Positions 38,389-43,968 of a stretch of DNA of 43,968 bases are shown here, in pieces. How positions within the stretch are numbered: position 1 is the first letter of the stretch; the number at the start of each line of letters is the position of its first letter. The DNA is taken from assembly GCA_003151985.1 (NCBI GenBank), contig PLZC01000070.1, positions 239 through 44,206 of the forward strand, read 5' to 3'. The DNA comes from Acidobacteriaceae bacterium. GTDB lineage: Bacteria > Acidobacteriota > Terriglobia > Terriglobales > Acidobacteriaceae. The notes beneath the pieces were generated by a model. It saw nothing but the letters and a program-made list of their open reading frames with translations. It was not told the origin of the DNA and ran no database searches. Made by a program: the position numbers and the translations under genes.

Positions 38389-39537
38389 TCACTCTTCCGC
38401 GGGAAGCGCCACGCCGCTACATGGATCTACCTTTAACGGATGAGGATCCTTCTTCCTGGGCCATTGGTAAGGCAATTTACTTTGAGGGGTGCTTTCACCC
38501 AACTCGATCGACAATTTCCACTCCCCAACCCACTTGATCGGCGCGATATTTCCATCCGGGGCAAATTGCAGAGGTGAGCTCCAGTACTGAAAGTCGTGGC
38601 CCTTCAACCCATCGGGTCTCGAGCCCCACCGATCAGCCATCCAGATATACTCCACTCCTTCGGATGTTGGGATACGAGCTACAAAAGTCTGTTGCCCGGC
38701 TACGATCGGCTTCCCATTTGTGTCCCGGTTAATGTTGCGAAGCTGAGTGTAAGGGCCGAGCGGTTTGGACGCCGTGAGCACCCGCGCGCCACTGCCCGCA
38801 GGGCAGAAACAGCATGTCGAATCAAAGAGGGCGTAATACCGCTTACCACGCCGGAAGAGCGCCGGGGCCTCACATCCCTTTCCCAGCATGTCGCTCACTT
38901 CTCCTGTCGAGCCCAGAAAGTCAGGCGCCAGGCGTTCGATTCGGATTGCATGGTCCTGCCCAATTACGGAGTACATGAAGTATCCGGTACCGTCCTCATC
39001 GACAAAGAGACTGCCGTCCCCCGGCCGGTCTTTTGCCTGGGAGAGTTGCACCTTGGGATTGACAATCGCGAACGGGCCGACTGGGGTGTCGCTTACTGCG
39101 GCCCCCACTTGACCATCCCACAGTTGCGGATACCAGTTATACCAAAGCACGTACTTACGTGTTGTAGGGTTGTAAGCAACATAAGGCCTGTAATACACCC
39201 CGTCCGGGGGCGACTCGAGGATCTCGCCGTCGAACCTCCATCTCACAAGATCTGGAGAGCTGTAGACCCGGAACCGGTTGTTGATGCCATATCCAGCACT
39301 CTTTCCGTATGCAGTGCCGTAAAGATAGTACCGGCCCTCAAAGAACTGGAGACACCCATCGTGTGCGTCGATGATATCTCCATTCACATCGCGCCTTAGT
39401 TGGGTATTGTTTATCACAATCGTCCGAAAGTGGGGCGCCTTCGCTGGGGCATAACCAGGGCTGCCTGCCAAAACGAAACAGGATGCAAGGTACAAAGCTA
39501 TGCTTCTTCGAGCGAACAAATACCTGAATACTTTCAC
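38389..39537 (-). CDS. Exported GH43-family glycosidase
   Basis: A 382-residue protein if started at GTG 39537, preferred because a Sec signal peptide begins there (KVFRYLFARRSIALYL...) and GGGAG lies upstream; ATG 39585 is an alternative. It is a five-bladed propeller with the GH43 triad: Asp60 in DAHDGCLQFF (general base), Asp174 in RPGDGSLFVDEDG, and Glu223 in GKGCEAPALF (acid). GH43 enzymes act on arabinans, xylans or beta-1,3-galactan; the sequence cannot tell which. It is first in the minus-strand trio with the UroD-like protein and the kinase (gaps of 36 and 6 bases). Confidence 0.88.
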   Translation of the reverse strand: MKVFRYLFARRSIALYLASCFVLAGSPGYAPAKAPHFRTIVINNTQLRRDVNGDIIDAHDGCLQFFEGRYYLYGTAYGKSAGYGINNRFRVYSSPDLVRWRFDGEILESPPDGVYYRPYVAYNPTTRKYVLWYNWYPQLWDGQVGAAVSDTPVGPFAIVNPKVQLSQAKDRPGDGSLFVDEDGTGYFMYSVIGQDHAIRIERLAPDFLGSTGEVSDMLGKGCEAPALFRRGKRYYALFDSTCCFCPAGSGARVLTASKPLGPYTQLRNINRDTNGKPIVAGQQTFVARIPTSEGVEYIWMADRWGSRPDGLKGHDFQYWSSPLQFAPDGNIAPIKWVGEWKLSIELGESTPQSKLPYQWPRKKDPHPLKVDPCSGVALPAEE

Positions 39538-39672
39538 GTATTTCTTTCTCCCATTTCTAGACACAGCGGCTACGCGTTTCTGCATACTCAGCGCCAGAAG
39601 CAGGTGCTGCACCACTGATTTCTACGAGGAGTTCCCCCTTGCACTTTTCTTTGAGATGCCTTTGCCTGCCAT

Positions 39673-39894
39673 TTATTCGGCATGTCTGCGATCCTTTGGT
39701 TCGCGCTTGGTTACCGATACTTGCTTTATGTAATAGCTCCCAGGGTCGAAGCGGAAATTGAAGCCCCACATGCCGACAAACTGGGCGTCGTCGAGTTCCG
39801 CCGGCTGCGCACAAGGTGACAAGAGAACGCCAATAAGTAGGAGACCCGCGACGCAGCCTGATCGTTGCAGTTTGGTTCCGTGAGATATTACCAT
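39673..39894 (-). pseudogene. 73-codon remnant: signal peptide joined to a glycosidase C-terminal tail
   Basis: The frame encodes a signal peptide (CVAGLLLIGVLLSPCAQPA) directly followed by LDDAQFVGMWGFNFRFDPGS and YYIKQVSVTK. That tail matches the last about 40 residues of the clan GH-A hydrolase at 6101-7834 (DDAEFVSKWVLNFRFDLGDY, LVRKVSVTK), with roughly two thirds identity by eye. The simplest explanation is a paralogous exported glycosidase gene that lost its whole interior in frame. A functional mini-protein carrying only the last beta strands seems less likely. It is on the same strand as the GH43 operon, upstream of it. Confidence 0.6.
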
Positions 39895-40042
39895 TCGCGA
39901 TCCTTCGATACAGTGATGTTCAATCGGTTGATCCCGGCTTGCCCGCGACGGAAGCCGAGATAAATAGAAGGCAAATCCCTGAGTCGGCGTGAAATTACCC
40001 TATTGTTGCAGAAATGAAGGAGGATTCGCAACTTTACACGCC

Positions 40043-40072
40043 CAGTTGGAACTCAGTTGGTGGCTCAGTTGG
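40043..40072 (+). repeat. Three phased CAGTTGG direct repeats
   Basis: CAGTTGG at 40043-40049, 40054-40060 and 40066-40072, start-to-start spacing 11 and 12 bases. This could be a protein-binding array near the integrase remnant, or coincidence. Confidence 0.35.
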
Positions 40073-40387
40073 CTATATCGCTAAGGAGATTGTCCTGGCG
40101 GGAAGATCGAAGCCGGATTGTACGAACGGAATGCTTTCCTACCGAAACCGCGCATCTTGCATCGCAACCGCGGCAACGGGGTCGGAACTGAAGAGGTCAT
40201 GTCCAAACAAACTTCCTTAAGCGCGTCCAACCAAGAATCGCGCAGCTCTGGCGTTGCGCATGGCAGCGCAGCATTCGATATTGAGCAGTTGCTTCACCGG
40301 CCGGGATCAGAATGCGTTACAGTGACCCTGCGGGTCGAGAGTCCGCAGCGAACTGCAAACAGGGTCTTAACCGTTTGTGTCAGCCGA

Positions 40388-40424
40388 GGGGCAACCCCTG
40401 GGGCAACCCCACCCCTGACGGGGG
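40388..40424. repeat. Tandem GGGGCAACCCC hairpin cluster
   Basis: GGGGCAACCCC occurs twice in tandem (40388-40398 and 40400-40410), each a 4-bp stem with CAA loop, followed by CCCC-TGAC-GGGG. No T-run follows, so it is not a standard terminator; it resembles REP-like palindromic DNA. Confidence 0.4.
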
Positions 40425-40697
40425 GTGATCGAAGTTTTGATCCGCACTCGGGATTACTCTCGATAAGTTTACATTCTCGCCACCATTGATCCAGATTTCC
40501 AGATCGACAACAGAAATGCATTCGCGGCCTATTAGAGGCGCACATCTAACGACAGCCCTATTTTCCTGCCCGGGCATCTGAGTGGACTGAAGTCGCCATT
40601 CCCCACGGAAATGTCCCTTATCGTTGGTCATTCCTCGGATTCCCGCCCATTCAATTCGTCAAAATGCGCCGGCAGCATCCTTATGTATGGATAGCGC

Positions 40698-40980
40698 TCA
40701 CAAATGGAGCCGATCGTTGACTGCGACCGCGATCTCCTGCCGGCTACCCAGATAACGATCGGTCGTTTCAATCGACGCATGGCCCAGCAGGAACTGAATC
40801 TGCTCCAATTCGCCGCCCGCTTTCCGGCACTGCCGGGCGCAGGTGCGCCTCATATCATGTGCGCCGAAATGCTCGATGCCGATCGCCTTGGCCGAGGTGA
40901 CAACGACACTCGCCCAGGCATTCGGGCCTTTGGTGGACGGCGGTGGCCGTATAGAGTCCGTTACAGAGGAACAATCTATG
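40698..40980 (-). pseudogene. C-terminal fragment of a second tyrosine recombinase
   Basis: About 90 residues of an integrase catalytic domain ending at the stop 40698-40700. The boxes HDMRRTCARQCRKAGG (H-x-x-R form) and LEQIQFLLGHASIETTDRYLG (second His and the nucleophile Tyr) are intact, followed by the usual short tail. The N-terminal two thirds are missing: further upstream the frame runs antisense to the zinc-ribbon gene. It belongs to a different integrase type from the fragment at 1216-1424, so two separate elements or events are involved. Confidence 0.82.
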
Positions 40981-41493
40981 CAGAACGGGGCAGCAGCAGA
41001 GAGCGCCGGCCGGACCAGCAAGGGCGGACGGCCGCGTAAGTGCTATGACCACCTTATCGGGACCGTCCACCACTTCCTGGTGATCGACCGAATCTTCCGC
41101 CGTGCCCAGAACGAACCCTATGCGGCTACGACATGCACTCGGTGTGGCACCCACACCGAGTGCCGTCTGCGCAACATCCTGAGCGGCCACACGAAGAGCT
41201 GCAAGTGCTTGCGGCCGGAGCAGTACGTCACCAACATAAAGGTCCAGGCAGACCGGCTCCCTGAAAAGAAAGTGCCCCAGATCTGGTCAATGCAGTTCAG
41301 TGGCGCCGGCCGGTGGGCCATCGCCATAGAACACAAGCTGGCCGTGATTGTGGTGGACTTCGCTCTCCGGCGCTACCAGCGCGTTCTGGACTGGATCATT
41401 AACACCGGCCGCGCGCTGATTATGGCAATGCTGGCAGTTACTCCGCAGGTGCATGAGTATCTCAGGAAGGCAGAATGCAGGTTCCAAAACTAG
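40978..41493 (+). CDS. Phage-like zinc-ribbon protein
   Basis: A 171-residue protein from ATG 40978; the open frame continues upstream but there runs antisense to the integrase. The block TCTRCGTHTECRLRNILSG followed by HTKSCKCLR matches the Cys-x2-Cys...Ser-Cys-x-Cys ribbon found in many phage HNH or AP2-type DNA-binding proteins (usual form SGxxxSCGCL). No HNH residues are visible after it; the C-terminal 80 residues are unrecognised. The GGRPRK stretch suggests DNA binding. Origin from a phage or integrative element is likely given the neighbours. Confidence 0.55.
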   Translation: MQNGAAAESAGRTSKGGRPRKCYDHLIGTVHHFLVIDRIFRRAQNEPYAATTCTRCGTHTECRLRNILSGHTKSCKCLRPEQYVTNIKVQADRLPEKKVPQIWSMQFSGAGRWAIAIEHKLAVIVVDFALRRYQRVLDWIINTGRALIMAMLAVTPQVHEYLRKAECRFQN

Positions 41494-41648
41494 TCCGACG
41501 CGCCTCGGAAGGAGAGGCTGAGACCGACAAGGCTTGCAGGGCCTGGGAACGGATGTGGCGGTGGTACGACCGGGAACACCCGAAGGACTACTGGTGGATG
41601 CACATTGGCCCTCACGACGAGGTGGAGTTCCTCAACGAGCAATCATGA
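41475..41648 (+). CDS. Small hypothetical protein, 57 residues
   Basis: ATG 41475 to TGA 41648, overlapping the end of the zinc-ribbon gene by 19 bases in another frame, and followed 15 bases later by the RNase H-like start. The protein is rich in Trp and charged residues (AWERMWRWYDREHPKDYWW). No known domain. The dense overlapping arrangement with its neighbours is phage-like and supports it being a real gene. Confidence 0.5.
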   Translation: MQVPKLVRRASEGEAETDKACRAWERMWRWYDREHPKDYWWMHIGPHDEVEFLNEQS

Positions 41649-41663
41649 GTTAGTGGAGACACA

Positions 41664-42521
41664 ATGAAGACAGTTAACCTCACCATCGCAGGCAGCTGCA
41701 CCGGCGATCCCGGCCGCGGCGGCTGGGCCTTCATCCTCCGGATGGGCGAGCATTCAAGGGAGCGCACTGGCGGTTCCCCGCAGACCACCAAAGGCCAGAT
41801 GGAACTCAACGCCGTCATAGAGGGCCTCAAGGCCCTCCGGGAGAGTTGTCAAGTCTATCTCTTCAGCGACAATCAGCATCTGCTCGATGGCATCGAATAC
41901 CGGCGCGAGGAGTGGCGGCGCACTTTGTTTACCAGGGTGCATAAGCGTTTGCCGCATCCTCTCCCCGATGGCGACCTGTGGAGGGAATTGGACCCGCTCG
42001 CTGATAAGCATCAGATCTGGGGTCGGTGCATCGTTGGACACGATGGCCATCCAGATATGGAACGATGCGAACAGTTGGCAGAATCGCAGGCCGGGCTTTA
42101 TGCAGGTGACAGGTGCGAGTCCAGCCATGCCGCCAAGGTTGCCATCACTGGCAACCAGGCCCGGCGGGGGATTGAAGCCGAGGAGCGCAGTCCGGAATTG
42201 CTAGGCTGTATTGACCGCTTTGGCGATCTTGAACTGGCTGATCGTGGCTGGCAGATCGTTCCGCAAGGCATGCACTATCGGATCGGTAAGCTCACGCTAA
42301 TCCATGGTGACCAGATTGGAGGCGCTTACGGCGCCGGCGTCATGCCAAGCAGGAAGACTACCGAGATATTCCAGAGCAGCTGCAAGGCCACGCTCACAGT
42401 CCTCATCATTCTGCCGGATCAGTCCCGTCAATCAACGACAGAAGCAAATGGGTTACCTTCCTCAACTGACTTCTGCCGAAGAAGCTCAGATGGAATCTCT
42501 CAACCCGAAGGGTCCAGATGA
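41664..42521 (+). pseudogene. Chimeric, decayed RNase H - metallophosphoesterase gene
   Basis: Residues 1-145 are an RNase HI domain (GDPGRGGWAFILRMGEHSRE, QMELNAVIEGL, LFSDNQ, GHDGHPDMERCEQLAE). Glu47 and Asp69 of the catalytic set remain, but the first Asp is Ala9 (AGSC instead of DGSC) and the last carboxylate is Glu136 instead of Asp, so activity is doubtful. From about residue 160 the sequence becomes the C-terminal half of a phage-type phosphoesterase (TGNQARRG in place of GNHExR; PELLGCIDRFGDLELADRGW; YRIGKLTLIHGD). Its final part, including QGHAHSPH, continues in another frame after about 42335. The phosphoesterase N-terminal metal motifs are missing. Two genes were apparently fused by deletion and then frameshifted. 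Confidence 0.65.
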
Positions 42522-42618
42522 GCTACAGGAAGAAAAAGATGAAGAAGAGTTCCTGAACGGCGGAAAGTCCTCCGCCAAAGCCGCAACAATACACCACACG
42601 AAGGGAGACAACCAATGA
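42448..42618 (+). CDS. Possible small acidic protein, 56 residues
   Basis: ATG 42448 to TGA 42618, overlapping the next start by ATGA. The product is acidic (LQEEKDEEEFLNGG) with no recognised domain and no clear ribosome-binding site. It may be only the decayed end of the preceding element. Confidence 0.3.
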   Translation: MGYLPQLTSAEEAQMESLNPKGPDELQEEKDEEEFLNGGKSSAKAATIHHTKGDNQ

Positions 42619-42893
42619 AGCGACTGCTGGCATTGCTGCTGACGATTGGGGTTCTCGTAGGAGTTGCAAACGCTCACAATGGGATGCAGCACGTAATGGG
42701 AACCGTGACTTCAATCACTGCCTCGAACGTTACGGTGAAGGCAACCGACGGTAGCACACAAGTCGTGTTGCTCTCGACCGACACGAAGTATCTCAAGGGA
42801 ACGCAAGTAATCGCTGCGAAAGACATCAAGGTAGGCGATCACGTCGTCATCCACGCAACAAAGAAAGGCGACCAACTGACTGCGGCGGATGCA
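42615..42893 (+). pseudogene. Truncated exported DUF5666-like protein
   Basis: GGGAG lies about seven bases before ATG 42615. A signal peptide (MKRLLALLLTIGVLVGVANA) is followed by a small beta-rich domain with MGTVTSITASNVTVKATDGS, DTKYLKG and KVGDHVVIHATKKGDQLTA, the pattern of DUF5666/OB-like periplasmic proteins that I have seen near metal-resistance genes. After TAAD (42890) the frame runs antisense into the start of a YHS/heavy-metal protein gene, so the authentic C-terminus is lost. The open frame continues to 43145 only by chance. Confidence 0.6.
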
Positions 42894-43122
42894 TGGGGCA
42901 GGTGTATGCCCCTGGCGACTCGGTTTTCGGCTCCGGGTGCGCTGGAGTTGCATCTTGCTTGGCCTGGTTCAAGTAGTGCTCGGGGTCTTTATCGAACTTG
43001 TCTTTGCATCCGGCTGAGCAGAAATGATAGGTCGCGCCTTGATATTCACTTTTTCCCGCAGCCTCGGATGCGTCGAAAGCCATCCCGCAGACTGGATCTT
43101 TCACAGATGCTGTGCTCATCAT
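42889..43122 (-). pseudogene. Truncated YHS / heavy-metal P-type ATPase N-terminus
   Basis: From ATG 43122 the frame encodes a YHS domain (KDPVCGMAFDASEAAGKSEY, YQGATYHFCSAGCKDKF), a linker, then YTCPMHP, the heavy-metal-binding motif found at the N-terminus of CopA/SilP-type P1B ATPases. Directly after CPMHP the sequence turns into the antisense of the DUF5666-like gene. The membrane and ATPase domains are absent, so this is a 78-codon stump joined at ATGCAT (42889-42894). The intact relative would export copper or silver. Confidence 0.75.
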
Positions 43123-43607
43123 TGTGCTCTCTCAGTGGTTCGTGAATCGGGTTCGATGGCAGTCAAATGGCTGATTGTCAGCTCTTAGCGGCTATTGGGG
43201 TCACCCTAAGGAATAGGCGTCACGCGCAAATGGTTCTGAATTGCAGTCTCTCACTTTCGGTCAGTTACGGCCCGTTCAATAGCGCTCAAGTCGAGCCTTG
43301 AATACATATTGGGAGTAACGCATTCAAGCGTCTACTTTCGAGGTTGTCCACGCTGTCAAGATTATCGAGGACAAACGAACTGAGGTGCTCGTCCAGAATC
43401 TTGAAACGGTCTCATCGAAAAGATACGAGTTATCTGTGCGATTTCGCTCAAGGCGGCGGTGCAGGTGAACAGATCCATCGCCGCTGGGTACCAACCTCGG
43501 TCTGGCAGGAGTTCTTTGCAGGGCATCGCGGGTCTGGCCGTTTTAGAAGAGGATCGACGATAATCAAAGTTTGCACGATTCATCGTGCGTTGGAGAAAGA
43601 GGTTCCC
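43123..43607. other. Intergenic region before the HtrA-type gene
   Basis: 485 bases with no recognisable gene; a minus-strand frame at 43362-43583 has no domain or ribosome-binding site. It presumably holds promoters for the YHS stump (-) and the protease gene (+). Confidence 0.35.
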
Positions 43608-43968
43608 GTGCGCCGTGCCACTGCCGCTTGTTTTCCGGTTCTTGGTCTGGTTGTTTTAGGTGCGGTGTTTGCAGCCGCACAGGTTTCCGCTCCGATGGAG
43701 AAGGCCGCCCCGAGTCCAGTGCGGCACGGCCTGTTCGAGCTCGATGAAGATCTGCAGGCGCTGGCCGAACGCGTTGGGCCTGCGGTGGTGACTATCGAGG
43801 TCACCGGCCTGACCACGGTACAGGATCCAAACACGCGGCAAACGACCTATTTCGCAAAAGAGCAGGGAGTGGGTTCCGGCATCGTCGTCGATCCGTCGGG
43901 ATATATCCTGACCAATGCGCATGTCGTCGAGCATGCGACCTCAGTCTCGGTTCTGGTATTTCGCCATC
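43608..43968 (+). CDS. HtrA/DegP-type serine protease, 3' end outside window
   Basis: GTG 43608 is preceded by AGAGG at five bases and opens directly into a signal peptide (CFPVLGLVVLGAVFAAAQVSA); 120 codons are visible. The trypsin-like fold begins with LAERVGPAVVTIEVTG and reaches the catalytic His region GVGSGIVVDPSGYILTNAHV, with His in TNAHVV. Asp and Ser of the triad and any PDZ domains lie beyond the window. It would act as a periplasmic quality-control protease or chaperone. A TTG six codons upstream is an alternative start. Confidence 0.88.
   Translation, partial: MRRATAACFPVLGLVVLGAVFAAAQVSAPMEKAAPSPVRHGLFELDEDLQALAERVGPAVVTIEVTGLTTVQDPNTRQTTYFAKEQGVGSGIVVDPSGYILTNAHVVEHATSVSVLVFRH

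Larger units (their letters stand above)
39895..40697. other. 800-base stretch without a convincing gene
   Basis: Short frames exist (40017-40220 and 40199-40489 on the plus strand) but show no domains and look like shadows or decay. The region holds three phased CAGTTGG repeats (40043-40072) and a cluster of GC-rich mini-hairpins (40388-40424), both listed separately. Confidence 0.4.

Noticed and set aside
40199-40489. A 97-codon plus-strand frame with a weak AGAGG before its ATG
   Set aside because: It crosses the GC hairpin cluster, has no recognisable domain and its composition looks non-coding.

Overview
The window reads as chromosomal DNA of a GC-rich, carbohydrate-degrading Gram-negative bacterium, most likely an Acidobacteriota (Terriglobia-like). 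This is inference from gene content. The markers are an Oar-like TonB-dependent receptor with an N-terminal carboxypeptidase-regulatory domain and no SusD partner, a membrane-anchored winged-helix regulator beside it, a CRTAC1 (FG-GAP/ASPIC-UnbV) gene coupled to a TPR gene, and two tyrosine-recombinase fragments of types I associate with soil Acidobacteria.

Layout. 1-1132 (-): 5' part of an ABC-F ATPase gene. About 1216-1546: a scar made of the C-terminal end of a tyrosine recombinase, a terminator, and the 3' half of an initiator tRNA-fMet gene. 2361-14022 (+): an exported LacZ-type GH2 enzyme, then a tight four-gene run (clan GH-A hydrolase, GH13-like, GH94-like, nucleoside-hydrolase-like). 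14030-31293 (-): TonB receptor, GH76-like, GH92, GH63-like (frameshifted), GH16, GH27, CRTAC1 and TPR genes. 31579-36213 (+): membrane-anchored regulator divergent from the receptor, a beta-propeller-like protein, and GH127. 36250-39537 (-): GH43, UroD-like protein, ribokinase-like kinase. 39673-42900: a 73-codon remnant, a second integrase fragment, and phage-like or decayed genes (zinc-ribbon protein, a RNase H-phosphoesterase chimera, a truncated DUF5666-like gene abutting a truncated YHS/heavy-metal ATPase gene). 43608-end (+): start of an HtrA/DegP-type protease.

Reading. The centre looks like a polysaccharide or glycoprotein-glycan utilisation locus without SusC/SusD pairing. Nearly all enzymes carry Sec or Tat export signals; five have twin-arginine-type leaders. 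The receptor would import oligosaccharides and the regulator would sense across the membrane. Combining alpha-mannoside enzymes (GH92, GH76-like, GH63-like) with galactan and arabinoside enzymes (GH2, GH16, GH27, GH43, GH127) suggests either plant cell-wall glycoproteins (arabinogalactan proteins, extensins, N-glycans) or fungal galactomannan. GH127 points to the first; the GH92/GH76 pair is compatible with both. Recombinase remnants and broken genes on both sides suggest the locus sits in, or beside, an old integrated element.
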